A stretch of 64,000 nt of DNA from Triangularia verruculosa. Taxonomy: Eukaryota > Ascomycota > Sordariomycetes > Sordariales > Podosporaceae. How positions within the stretch are numbered: position 1 is the first letter of the stretch; each line of letters begins with the position of its first letter. The notes beneath the pieces were generated by a model. The model saw only the letters and a program-made list of their open reading frames with translations. It had not been told where the DNA came from and searched no databases. This document shows, piece after piece, positions 11,365-22,505 of this stretch. Made by a program: the position numbers and the translations under genes. The stretch is from contig MU863960.1 in assembly GCA_033296885.1 (NCBI GenBank), positions 62,001 to 126,000 of the forward strand, read 5' to 3'.

Positions 11365-11742
11365 CCATTAAGCTAAGAGGGAGCCTATTCGGAGCCCCCC
11401 CATTCTCTTACCAGCGGGCCCCTCCATTTTGCTTAAACAAAACCATAACCCCAGTCGAACTTTATTTATCTTTTTCGCTATTCTCTTCATTATATACGAT
11501 GATAGACTTCAAATTAACAGTAATAGGGCTATAGCTACATGATGAATGACACTTTCTCCGTTTGTCAATAAGAAAGCGGACTTGTAGTCAACAGGTCTAA
11601 TGATGGGGGAGTTGGTAAGACAATGGGGGGGCGCTGACACTGGGGGGTGCCGGTAAGACAATGGGGGGCGCTGGTAAAACACTGGGGGACGCTGGTAAGA
11701 AAATGGGGGAGGCCTCCGAATAGGTTCTCTCTAAGCTAATCT
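11365..11742. mobile_element. MITE-like element with about 50-bp terminal inverted repeats
   Basis: The left end (about 11367-11416) contains AAGCTAAGAGGGAGCCTATT, then CGGAG, a C-run and CATTCTCTTACCAGCG. The right end (about 11690-11740) read on the opposite strand gives TTAGCTTAGAGAGAACCTATT, CGGAGG, CCTCCCCCATT and TTCTTACCAGCG. The two match over some 50 bases with few differences. The interior right half carries four to five copies of a roughly 22-bp unit, consensus GCTGGTAAGACAATGGGGGG (11609-11715). No ORF is inside, so it would depend on a transposase supplied elsewhere. Confidence 0.65.
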
Positions 11743-11989
11743 ACCAGCTTAACCCTTGACCGACGCAGGTTGACGACGTCTTGGTTTGTCTTGAGGTGCG
11801 GTCTGGCGGTGGGGAGGCAGTACATTTGCGAGGATTTGACCTGACAGTGCTGCTGCCAGCAATCTTGCCCCACGCTCGAACCTTGCCATCACCATGAAGA
11901 AACGATCAGTCGACGAAACGGTGCCCCTTCTCGAGGAAAGCCAACGTGACCCAGTGAGCCGTCTCGTCGGAGAGGAGGCGGAGCCATGA

Positions 11990-12200
11990 GATCGTTTTGG
12001 TGAAATAAGTAAGCATTTCTTCAAAGGTATCGCCAGCAGGATGTGGTGCTTACATTGTGGAGCGGCCACTTTCGATGGCGTCCTCTTGGCGCTGACCCCT
12101 GAGCCCCTTTTTGGTCGCCGTGCCAACAAAGCAGAGCTTGTTTGCCTTGCCCGCGATTGAGTGACAACTGAACTCGTCAAACTGACTCGTAAAATGTTTC
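11990..12200 (-). pseudogene. Possible gene fragment
   Basis: Read on the minus strand, two short protein-like pieces appear: FDEFSCHSIAGKANKLCFVG with a downstream QEDAIESGRSTM (about 12065-12180), and LLSDETAHWVTLAFLEKGHR (about 11925-11990). A GTAAGC donor-like site follows the first piece at about 12058. A stop follows FVD in the second piece. The composition looks coding rather than random, but I recognise no family and cannot define a start. It may be a decayed gene or exons belonging to the neighbouring minus-strand gene. Confidence 0.3.
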
Positions 12201-12386
12201 GGTGTAACTGGTTAAAAGGTATAGTAAGCAGTAAACGGGTGGCGTCTTCCCCTCAAACTGAACACTTCGATCGATCTACCCTCGGAGAATATTCTTGACT
12301 TCAAGAGCAAAGCCAGTCGCCATAGACTTCTGTGGTATCTAAAGATATAAAACTGAGCAGCTTCAACATGAAGAGAGTTCACCTAC

Positions 12387-13429
12387 CGTTCAGGCCAAGG
12401 ACATGTGTCCTGAAATAATATAAGGATACTTTTTGGCTTTCGCCGGGACAGTTGCCCCCTCCGGCCAGGTCCGAAGTCAAAGACAAAAGAAAAAAACCAA
12501 AAGAAAAATTATACTTACCAAAAAAACCGCCCCCTCCTCATCGTCACCCTCCCCTTCCTCCTCACAACAACGCCAGCGCCATCCCCACCTCCTCCTCACG
12601 ACGCCTCTCCTCCTCCACCCCCACCCCCCACCGCTCCAACACCCACCCCCACCCAGCCTACAACCTCTCCCTCAGCCCCCGCCGGCCCCTCCCCCCACGC
12701 ATCTCCATCGCCGCCGCAGTCTGTTGACCCCAGGCCTGCGCGCCCCCAACCACCCCCGCCAGCCAGTCGGCACCCACAACATCTCCAACACCTTCTCCCC
12801 CTTCCCCCTCCTCCCGCCCCTCCTCCCCCTCCTCCCCCTCCTCCCCCTCCTCCCCCTCCCGGCGCCGGCGACAGCAACCCCCACAGCAACCCGGCCACTT
12901 CCACAGGACGGCCTTGACAAACCCCGTAAAGAGGGCCAACCCAACTGCGGCAAACGCGGCCCAAGCGGCCACGTGCGCCAAGTGCGGCGGCGACGGGATT
13001 CCCTTCACCGCTTCGGTGAGCTTTTTCAGCCCGTCAGCGGCACCCTTGACCTCGTCGGCGGTACCCTTGGCCTCGGCGGCGGCACCCTTGACCTCGGCGG
13101 CCACGCCCTTCACCTCGGAGGCCAACCCCTTCACCTCGGACGCGAGCTCGGCGAGGATGGCGAGGACGGCAGCGCCGTTAGTGATGCCCTCAAGTCGGGC
13201 CGGCCGGAGTCTGGGTCACCGTGATGGTGACGAGAGTGGCGGGGTTGGTGGCAGAGGGGTTGGTGGCGGAGGGGAGGTTGGTGGTGGTGGGCCCAGGCAG
13301 GGCGGCGAAGATGGTCGTGGGGACAGTTACGGTAACCGTAACTGAAAGGCTGGTGGTGGTGGTGGTGGTTCGGGGGCTACTGTGGTGATGGTAGCCGCCC
13401 AACAAATATGAGGCTATCATAGGCCTCAT
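12387..13429 (-). CDS. Thr-rich single-pass membrane protein, paralogue 1 (structure unresolved)
   Basis: This is a paralogue of the gene at 23107-23977. An upstream CA/TG repeat (13466-13510) sits just before the start region. An ATG at 13429, or 13420, begins a Thr-rich stretch with TTTTTTSLSVTVTVTVP. The frame stops at 13190. The next piece lies in another frame: about seven 7-residue EVKG-type repeats (LASEVKG, VAAEVKG and so on), then a hydrophobic helix AAFAAVGLALFTGFVKAVLW, a CCGGCC motif and a long acidic GEE tract encoded by CTCCCC repeats, ending at 12658. An intron or a frameshift must join them. Downstream are a GTAAGT donor (12518), a TTTCAG acceptor and a 23-nt exon-like segment (12387-12409) followed by GTAGGT. 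Function unknown; no catalytic motif seen. Confidence 0.4.
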
Positions 13430-13465
13430 ATTGGCGGTGGTGGTGGTTCGGTTGGTGGTTTTGTG

Positions 13466-13512
13466 TGTATGTGTGTGTGTGTATGTGTGTGTGTGTGTGT
13501 GTGTGTGTATTG
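13466..13512. repeat. GT/CA dinucleotide microsatellite
   Basis: About 45 bases of TG repeats interrupted by TA. The same type of repeat lies at the same place relative to the start of the paralogous gene (23986-24022). Confidence 0.85.
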
Positions 13513-13719
13513 CTGGTGCTGGTGCTGCAGTCAGTGTGGTTAGTATGTGCCCAACCAAACAGAAAAGGTTAAAAAGACTGAGGTGCCGTGAGAAATCCTG
13601 TTTTGTCCATTGATTTGGTGCTTTCAAACCGGAAAGTACTAGTCTCCAGGTTAAGGAAGGTCATGAGAGGCATGAGGTTAGCTGGAAGGCGTCATACATA
13701 CCGTACACCTACCTTCCAC

Positions 13720-13880
13720 ATCCTGGACAAAATAACTGGCATGGATTACAAGGTGGGAATACAGCATTGAAAGATAATTAAAAGGCCTTCAAAGATAGTC
13801 AAAAGGCCTTTAAAGATAGTCAAAAGGCCTTTAAAGATAGTTAAAAGGCCTTGAAAGATAGTTGAAATGCCTAAAGAAAG
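13720..13880 (+). mobile_element. Truncated member of the TGGACAAAAT inverted-repeat family
   Basis: The left end CCTGGACAAAATAACTGGCA matches the ends of the elements at 22506 and 26241. It is followed by five copies of an AAAGGCCTTnAAAGATAGT unit (13766-13866), the same subterminal unit seen in the other copies. No matching right end was found, and the 13891 element starts a few bases later. Confidence 0.55.
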
Positions 13881-13890
13881 TCTCTCGGTT

Positions 13891-14036
13891 TGCAGACGCT
13901 GCTGACTTACATAGCAGCGCGGGCAGGCCCGATTGGAAATTCGTGAGCACGCGAGTGGGCTCGATTGGAATTTGTGAGCACGCGAGTAAGTTCGATTGGC
14001 CTGCCCGCGCTTCTATGTAAGTCAGCAGTGTGTGCA
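13891..14036. mobile_element. 146-bp MITE-like element with about 46-bp inverted repeats
   Basis: The left arm contains CTGCTGACTTACATAG (13899) and then AGCGCGGGCAGGCC. The right arm (13998-14028) is its reverse complement with about one mismatch, and the match continues outward to TGCA at each end with three more. Between the arms are two tandem copies of a 32-bp unit, CGATTGGAAATTCGTGAGCA followed by CGCGAGT and a short tail. The nearly intact arms suggest recent activity. Confidence 0.7.
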
Positions 14037-14976
14037 GTCCCTGGAAAATGGAAGACAGAGGAACTTTGTGTCTGGATAAGCAGACATGGAGGAGTAAAGC
14101 CTGCTCGTCGCCGTCGACAAGGCAGCATAATCCTTCCATGACGCAAAGGGCGGAAACTCCGTAGTGAGGCCGAGGGAGTATGTTGAAGGATGGAGCGCTG
14201 AAGGAAGGCACTATGGTGTTGACCCGAGGGAAGTGTTGAAGGTTGGGGTTGAAGGTGAGGTAGGGATCAGTTGAGTTCTTTCATGTATCTGCGGCTCACT
14301 TTAATATATAACTGGGCTAAATAGAAAGGATTTTGACATGGTTGTCATGGCAATAATCAGGGGTCTGCTCAGGGGCTAAACCAGTAGGTAAGCTAGTAAG
14401 TACCTCTCCAACGCAACCACTTCTCCTCTAATTTTTGAAGCGCCTTCAGAGGATAGCCATCTCTATTCTTTTTCTTTCTCCAGCTATTGAACTTACCTAT
14501 CTCTTAAACGCTTGCACTAACTCCCAGCTTGTGGTGCCTGTTGGTGACAGTGGTGATGGAGATTGACGCAGCTATAGAAACGATTGTTCTGATAACTGAG
14601 ATGTAGCTAGGGAGTGGTTGGTGCTGGCTGGTGTTGTGATGGTAATAGCAACGGCGATAGGTGTAAAAGAAAGTCTGGGAGATTTACATCATCAGATTCC
14701 AGTAATGACTTTGAAGCTTTGCTCCAATTAGAGAAAAGCCGTATTCTAAATCATAAAAAGATAATCCTGAGGTAGCAAACATTAAAGGTAGGCATTGTAA
14801 ATCTTAGAGAGGTTTGCTCCTATATTCTAAATACGTCCCATATCGAGACCCAAGGTACTCAGTTAGTCGTCTTTTACAGACACACACACACACACACACA
14901 TTCACAGACACACGATATGACCGGCAGGTTTGACTAGCGCAAAATAGTAGCTGTACCTCTTTGAGAGTATATTGAA
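14037..14976. other. Gene-free stretch
   Basis: No supported gene. It contains a CA microsatellite at about 14880-14900 and moderately AT-rich sequence between 14640 and 14860. Confidence 0.5.
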
Positions 14977-16880
14977 TCAGCAAGCCCGACAGTAGCCCTT
15001 ACTGGTTAGAAATGGGCGGAACCTCGAGCTGGTGTACTTCCAGTAATTTGTACATGTTTTATCCCAACACCAATACACGCCATACCCATCATCATCCTCC
15101 GTGCCATGAGAATCATTATAGCCATCTTTGCATTCGTCTTCATAGAATTCGCTGCTCGCGTCATCGTGATTGTCCTGATCGTGACTACGGTTGACGTCTT
15201 CGGCGTAGGAGAAGAATGACTCCGGGTCGACGGCATGGAACCAGACACCGTTCATCTTATCAAGGGCCCCATCTGGTTCTGATCCCAACTCCAAATGGCG
15301 GTCAAAATTGACTTGTAGACACAGACCCCCGTTACGACTGCATGCGGGGGGTGGCATAAACTGTTAGTTGAGGTACCTTATGAGCTCGGTATGGGGGGAG
15401 GGGGGGGGGTTAACATAGGTAACTATTGTACTTACCATGGTGCAGCTATCACACAATCTCCAGCCTGAGGGATCCCCACATACGAGTCCAATGTTTGGAA
15501 AGCAGGGAGCGTGACGGCGTGCGCTTGGTTCATGTACTCTCTGTCTAGTGCTCGCTTTTCTTCCTTGGTCATTTTTCGAGGACGCTGGTCTATCTGCTGC
15601 TCATGTGCTTGTGCTTTCTCCAATAGACCCAGACGTTCACATTGTCTCCCAAAAAGGCAGCCTTTGACAAGCCGATATGTGCAAGGAGCCCTCATAGAGC
15701 GGTGCCACGTTCCGCCGAGAGGTTGGAGCCGTTCATACCGTAGGCAGTTGCAGCGGTTTGGATCGAATAGCATCTTCTCAATAATTCGGCCGGGTTCCGT
15801 TTCCGGACATATGAAGCCCCCTTGCTTCTCTCGGAGGTCAGCGAGGCTCTTGGACAACAGTTCAGGTGTGAGTTTCTGATCACCAGGGCTTAGATTGATG
15901 TGCGCCATCCAAGATATAAAAACCGCGAATGACTTGTGGGGGACGTTGCTACCAACAGGAAGCCAGCCCTGATTCTTGCGTACAAATACTCGAGGGTAGA
16001 GAGGAAATTCGTCCTCTTGCCAACCTTTCCTTGAAGACAGACAGGGGAATAACCGCCCCCTGGGTCGTTGTTGACATGGCTGGGTATGGTCTCCATGTTG
16101 GCACTTCACGATAGTCTCACTAATCCCCCCCTCTTTCTTCGTAGACGGTGTTGAAGCGACCCGTTGGACATCGGACCACCGAAATGAGGTGTGTGAGCAC
16201 AGTCGGACAAACCCCGTATGCCCAACACAAAGACGGCTCTCTCTATCCTTAGAACGCTCAGATGGAAGAAACAGGCACACTGGGTGGTCGAGCTTGCAGC
16301 CTGAGCAGTGTAAGTAGACCTGAGTCAAATTGTGAACTCTCTGTTTCCAGTGTGTGTCCAACCGCGCCGCATGGCAATATGTGCAGTAAAGGTCTTTCGC
16401 TAATAAGGCGGCGAAGCTTCTCTGTTGGCCTTGCGTGAGATGTACTTCAGATCTTGCCCAGGGGTATTCCATCAACTTGTTCTCTGTAGGCACAGAGTCA
16501 CATCTCTCAAATAGTTGAAGAAACAGTCGTCCGGCCCGGCGAAGACACTCCAGACTGACGATGTCCAGCAAACCCATGATTTCAAAGATGACAGAGTCAG
16601 GGAGTTTGTAGAAGGGGTTCTCCAGATAGTTCCTCAATGCAGCGTCGACAAAGTCTGCGTTTCCAAGCCCGACCTTGCATTCTGTATCTCTTCGGATTGC
16701 GGCCCGGTTCTTTGGCGCGGTTTGGTTGTCGAGAAGGGGAGGAACGGACCAACGATCATGATATCTATAGCGGTTGTGCTGCCATTGAAGTTTTCGACCA
16801 AATTGCTGGGCTTTCCGCTGCTTTAAAGTCTCTTCTTTATGTCGACGGTGCAGCGTGTCGATAGGGCGGCGCAAGGCCAT
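14977..16880 (-). CDS. F-box protein with cysteine-rich body and acidic C terminus
   Basis: The model joins 16880-15436 and 15337-14977 and encodes 601 residues. The start is the ATG at 16880; the open frame runs further upstream without an ATG. An F-box-like segment lies at about 91-126 (YKLPDSVIFEIMGLLDIVSL then ECLRRAGRLF). F-box proteins usually link targets to SCF ubiquitin ligase. The middle has CxxC pairs (LYCTYCHAARLD, LHCSGCKLDHPVC) that could bind zinc. The intron has a GTAAGT donor and needs the acceptor GCATGCAG to keep frame; the nearer acceptor AACTAACAG would give an early stop. The last exon is acidic and ends in a Trp/Cys-rich tail (YGVYWCWDKTCTNYW). Such proteins form large fungal families whose targets are mostly unknown. 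Confidence 0.65.
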
Positions 16881-16999
16881 CTTGAAGTGGTGAAGAGGCC
16901 GTACTCCCAGAACTTGAACTGTAGGGGAAAGGTAGGAGAAAGAGAGCAACAGACATGAGGAAAACAAAAAATGAACCTGGCTACACTCTACACTTAAAT

Positions 17000-17770
17000 A
17001 CACATCCTGCTCATTATGTGTAATATAAAGTTATGGGGCTTGGGGCCAACCACACTTCAGAAGTGTAAGGAAGCGCACGCCGAGGGCCCTAAAGTGGCTT
17101 TAGAAGGCTGACAGAAGCTTTCTGCAGCAGTGTTTAGACCGCCCAAAGAACCCATTCCATAGTTATGCCCCCTACGGATTGTCGTATCTTCAACATACAT
17201 ATATGTTTCGGATTTAGGTAGTTTATAGTCTTCAAAGGTGAGTTCTTTTTTCCTGCCTTGCAATAATAAAGCTGAAAGAAAAGAAGCTAGAAGACTCCCC
17301 ACTTCAGGCACAGCAGCGAGGAAAATAAGTAGAGAAAGTAAAATAGAGAAAAACAGACGGAGAGATCTCGCTATCTTCTCAAGTGTTTTAGCTATCTTCT
17401 CAGGCGTTTTTAGCTATCTTTTAGGCCTTTGCTTGCTGTGCGGTGCCCGTTGCTTTCCAGGTTCTAACTATCAATGCCATGCAACTGCTACCTAAGTGGC
17501 TGCTTAGTGGCTCCTTTAAGCACAGTGAGGATCTCTCAGTGGACAGACTCGCTGTGGGGCGCTGATGCCCACGTGTTGATTGCCTGACGCGCCAGCAGTC
17601 ATATGCAAGCAGTGATCTCATTTTCAGGGGGGGCTAAATAGACTGTGCTTGCGAGCGCCCAGCCATGTATGCGCCAGTGATGTGAGGCTGCTGGCATGTG
17701 GTGCAAACGGAGTTGCATATCAACGAGCTATGGAACATCATTTAACTGCCATATATGAAAGTCTACATTG
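17000..17770. other. Repeat-derived intergenic sequence
   Basis: Around 17370-17435 the sequence repeats a TAGCTATCTTCTC unit and ends in CTATCTTTTAGGCCT, resembling the subterminal units of the TGGACAAAAT element family. This is probably a decayed relative. No supported gene. Confidence 0.4.
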
Positions 17771-17779
17771 CACGAATCT

Positions 17780-18330
17780 GTAGTTTGATGATTCTTTCTA
17801 TGACAATAGGATATATTAGACTATAATAAATAGCACAACTTTGATCCGTTTAACCTCCGCATCTAGATGCTTTGCCCTATTTACCTGGCAGTGACTTAAT
17901 CTTTGAAAGTAAAATAGTTCCTCTGCTATCCTCTAAATAATTGCTTCTATTTCCGATTGTAGCCCCGATCTACAGATCAAATATCAGTGGTTTGGTAATA
18001 AAAGATTATTTGATAGTAGAAGAGCTAGATATATAATTAATAATTACTTTTTATATATATTAAAATATTGAAAAAATATTATTATAAGTATTTTAAAAAG
18101 AAAATTTAAAAGTAAATAAATAGGTATTATATTATATAAGAGATATTTATAATATTTATATTAATATATTTTAATAATTTAATAAATATTAATTAAAATA
18201 TTTTATTTTAAAAATAAGATGAAAAAAATATAAGTGAAAAGAATTTTACTTAATTTAAATTCATAAATGATAATTTAGTATGATTATGTAATTAAACGAG
18301 TGCTAGCTTATTCACTTTAGCCTCTTAGTA
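17780..18330. repeat. Very AT-rich tract, probable RIP-mutated repeat relic
   Basis: From about 18010 to 18290 the sequence is almost entirely A and T (runs such as TAATATTTATATTAATATAT). This contrasts sharply with the GC-rich surroundings. In many ascomycetes such tracts are the end product of C-to-T repeat-induced point mutation on transposon copies. No coding trace survives. Confidence 0.6.
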
Positions 18331-18535
18331 GCTTTTTCTTTAGCAGGCCTGCTGTAGCGAGCCTAAACAACTACTAAAGTGCAACAGAACATCAGGATGA
18401 ATCGGTATGTATTTTCCTTCTCCTACGCGCGTTATTCCATCTTGGAGGGCTTTGCTAGTATTACTACTTTTGGTGTTTTTTGGCGTTTTGGGGTAGCCGC
18501 GTCGCTTTACGCGTCATCCACCTCTCGAGGTCCCC

Positions 18536-21500
18536 ATGAGCTCGACAGTGCCGGCGACCACTTCTCCTCCCACACGCTTCAAATTCCAGAGCAATGCTGC
18601 TACAGCGCCTCCAGTATTCGAGAAAAACAATCGGACGATATTGACAACTTCTTTTAGGGCAGCAGGTGCGAGCGATGGGAGCACACCTGGTGGGGGTGAG
18701 CCCCCCGCCAAACGCCCACGCCTTGACGATTCCGACCGCCTCGACGAATGTCTGAAAGCCCAAGTTTTTCCTCATATTTTCCGACATTTGGATGCGCTAC
18801 GAGAGGCTGGAGTGCCTGGAGACAAGATTTTAGGCGTTGGTCGCGAGGTAGGTGCCACCTTACGTTTTTCCTTATATATACTATTCCCCCCCCCTCGGCG
18901 ATCCGCCCTCCACCAAGCGGGCTTTTCTCTGAACAGACTGCGCACCAGTTCATCTCCCTCTTGACCGCCCCAGGCTCCGAATTCTCTCAGGAGTATCATT
19001 CGAGAGACACAGGGCGTATTTCCGCCGCCCTAGAGGCAAGGATAGCTGCGCGGCTGCCTGGTGAGATCCGGACCTTGCTGAGCCGCCCGGTACTCTCCCT
19101 TCCTCCCACGATAGCTACCCGGTAGTCATGGCTTCATCTAATCTCGTCTTTTCCACAGAATATTGAGAACACCCCGTCCGAAGACGTAATACGAAACGAT
19201 CCTGCAAGGACTTCTACCCCCAAGCACTCCTCGTCGCCTATACCGCCACCTATCATCCCCCAGGCCATCCGCCATTTAGACCCTGCAAAGGAAAGCGTGC
19301 GCAAGGCTGCATTTATTTCTACGTCACCAATTCCAATCCCTCGTGTCCCACACCTCCCGCCCACGAGGGTACAGAAAGCCGACGAACCTAACAAGGCAGT
19401 GGTCAAAGGGCCACGAGACACCACACGGCAACCAGAGACCATTGTCATCGATGATGAGTCGGCCGACGAAGTCGAACGCGCTCTACAGAAGCGCTCGCCA
19501 CCGGCGCGGTCCTCGATTGTGACGAGGGCATTTGCGCCGAGCTGGCGCAATGCTGCCGCATCTTTATTAACACCACGCAAACCCTACATCCTTTTCAAAG
19601 ACCGGGCCTTTTCAGTGAGCTATGCTCACAGTTATTTCGACGACAAAGAGTCGAACTTGGTAGAACCTGTCACTCTGCACGTCGACTTCTCTTCAAAGCA
19701 GCTCAACCACTTGAACGACCTTGCTTGCAAGGTCTTTCCTAGCGAGTCCAGGAAGAAGAAGAAGGATGGCCATGTCTACCTCACCAAACTTCTGAAGAAT
19801 AAGAAGCTTCAGGATGTGTCCTCGAGACTTCTGGATGCATGGGAAGCCGATCCGGAGCGAGCGAAGCTGTTTCTTGGCAGAGAGAGGATTGATGTCGATA
19901 ATCTTTTTAAGGACCTGAAGAATCGGCAAACCAACAACCGCCCCGCGTCTATGGTGTTGCGTAAAGACGATGTCAACGAACAAGGGAAGTTTTTGAGGGA
20001 GAGTAGGATTCCGTCCTTGTTGTTTGCCAGGGAAATCGTCGGGTCTCGCGGTTATGGGCGTATGAGACGCCCACAGAATTTCCACAACGAGATTCGGAAA
20101 TGCCGCGAAGATGAGCTAGCTCTTCGTGCAGAGTGGGCGGGCGGCGCTGGAGATATTATTACGATCACTTGGGTTTCAGATGATGGGTTCATCTGCGGAA
20201 CAACCGAACACTCGGATGCCCATAACCAAGAATACAACAAGCCGGGCAACCTAGCCTTGGGATCCTGTAGCCTGAAGACCCTCCGCGGCTATTCAGACCA
20301 CCGAGTTGTCCGGCCGATTGTTGACAAGGGCGTAAACTCCACGGACGCTATGAGACAGAGCCAGGACCACTGGCTGTATTCATCAGTCGTGTCATCGACG
20401 TATGACGCCTCTCATGACAGGCTTTACACGTCGGGGTTCGACTGCTGTGTGAAGATTTGGAAGGCGGACCCATCGGGCGCTTCGATGAGCCTCATAGGTG
20501 AATGGGAACATGACGGAAACGTCAACTTTGTCGTTGGGTCCAAGCACGACTCTGGCATGGTGGCGACTGCTGCGGACGTCGCGGCAGGGGCAGTGCGGAT
20601 CTACATGGTCTCTGAAGAGAATGTATCCGGAAGTTCTTTTGGTAGACTTTCATGCTCTCGCGTTACGGACGAGAGAGGCAACTTGGTATCGACGGAGAAA
20701 TGGGCGTACTATCCGGCTACCATGCAATGGGGGATTGCTAAGGAGGTCCAACACTTGCTTTTGGTGGGATACTCTCCACGTAGCCGAACTGGGGAGGACC
20801 TTGATATCCCAGAGGATCGCAAGAACTCTGGGGAGCTGTGTTTATGGGATGGCCTCACCGGAAAGAGGCTCAACATCCTTTCGGCTGAGAAGTCGAACGT
20901 TTTCGAAGTGTTATGGCACCCGAGTCAGGCATGTTTTATCGCAGCTACGTCGCCCTCCGGACTCGACTTAGAACCAAAGACAAGGACACAAATTCGCATC
21001 TTTCGGCCGACCGACCCTGCCGAAGATGGCACCGCCCAGTACTCCTCCATCAAGGTGCTGGACTGTCCAGCTCTTGATATCAACGAGTTGACGATCATGC
21101 CGAATAGCGCGGCGTATTGCTATGTCACAGCAGGATGCACAAATGGCAAAGTATATGTGTGGGACACTGCACCTGGTCGTGGACTGGTACATCTACTGGA
21201 GCATGGCGAACCGGTCGACCCTTACGAGGGTGATCGGGAGAAGAACGATGTGGGTGTAAAGTTCACGGCTTGGGGCACGTCGCTAGACAGGTTCTACACG
21301 GGCTCGTCCGATGGCATAGTGAAGGCGTGGAACATTCGGTCTCTCGATAAACCGCTGGTCAGGGTGCTGCTCGAGGCCCCTGCGCCTGTATCTTGCGGCA
21401 TGTTTTCCCCAGAGAAATCCAGGCTAGTCGTTGGCGACGCCAGTGGCCGGGTATTTGTGCTGTCTATCCATGAGGACGACTTCAAACCACCGTTGAGGAC

Positions 21501-22059
21501 AGAGCTAAAACTACCGGGCGGTGGGAAGAGGATTGTTGAGGGTCCAAATCTGATCAACCGTCACCCAGAGCCACCCCGTCCCCTACTCGACGCCGCAGGT
21601 CGGCTGGTCAAGGTTGAGCCAGGCTCTGTCATTGCCCGCGCCTATCTAGCCGACCGGCAGCTCACGGTACACCGTGACGAAGCCATCGGCGCTGTTCAGG
21701 GCCCAACGTACTCTACAACGGGGCTTTATTGTGCCGAGGCTCACCTCAACGGTGATCCCAACGGCCCTCTATTGGCCAACTGGGAGCGGCACCAGCGAGA
21801 AGCTGCCTTTCGAGGTAGATCGTCGAGGAGGCGCGATCTGCGCCTCAGACCTATTCAAGAGCAACCGGGGCTCCAAGAGCAACATCTCCAGAACCTTGGC
21901 AACGACATCATTGATTGGGACGCCTTGCCAGCGGAAACGAAGGCCGAATTAGAAGGGGAGGTGGATTTTGAGCTGTTGGAGGATTACATCTTCCCATATC
22001 AGGAGGAGTTGCCCGAGATGGAACAAGGGAGTGAGGGTGAGGATATGGATGAGCTTTAG
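18536..22059 (+). CDS. Large WD40-repeat protein, fungal-specific, function unknown
   Basis: Three exons (18536-18847, 18937-19089 and 19159-22059) encode 1121 residues. Both introns are phase 0, with donors GTAGGT and GTACTC and acceptors ACAG. The start is the ATG that opens MSSTVPATTSPPTRFKF. The first 300 residues are low-complexity, with a KRPR basic patch that could be a nuclear signal. From roughly residue 460 a series of WD-like blades follows, for example YTSGFDCCVKIWKAD, FYTGSSDGIVKAWNIRSLD and RLVVGDASGRVFVLSIHED. The C terminus is acidic (PEMEQGSEGEDMDEL). WD40 propellers are protein-binding scaffolds. A block just before the blades (MRQSQDHWLYSSVVSSTYD) looks strongly conserved-type, but I cannot name the family. 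Confidence 0.85.
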
Positions 22060-22500
22060 TTTGGGAGGCAGCGGCTGGGCTTGGTGGTTTATTGCATATT
22101 TTCTTTTCGTTTATTTCTGGGGGGCAAGCAAGCATATGGTCATTTGGGATAGAGAAGGGAACACAAGAGAAGAGGAGTGAGCAGACAAGGTGCATATTGC
22201 TGTGTGTAGAGAGAGAGAGCTTTTAGCATATCGCATGTAATGATGATTGAATATTGATATACATCGAGACCCCTTATTTTGCCATTGAACTCAATGTGGA
22301 ACCACAGACTTTGAACTCGAATATAGTAATGCTGGCGAGCAAGGGATATGCAATCCCGCTGATACGGCCACAGCTGGGTTTGGAGTAGGAGCAGCTCGGT
22401 AAATTGGGAACACATGCCTTCAGTACTTACATCCTGAAAACAAATACTCCCTAGGTCTTTCTCACCGCATAACCCCTGAACTTAGTAGGATTCCTCCTGC
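22060..22500. other. 3' flank of the WD40 gene
   Basis: No further gene seen. It lies between the WD40 stop codon and a MITE-like element. Confidence 0.5.
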
Positions 22501-22505
22501 CACGC

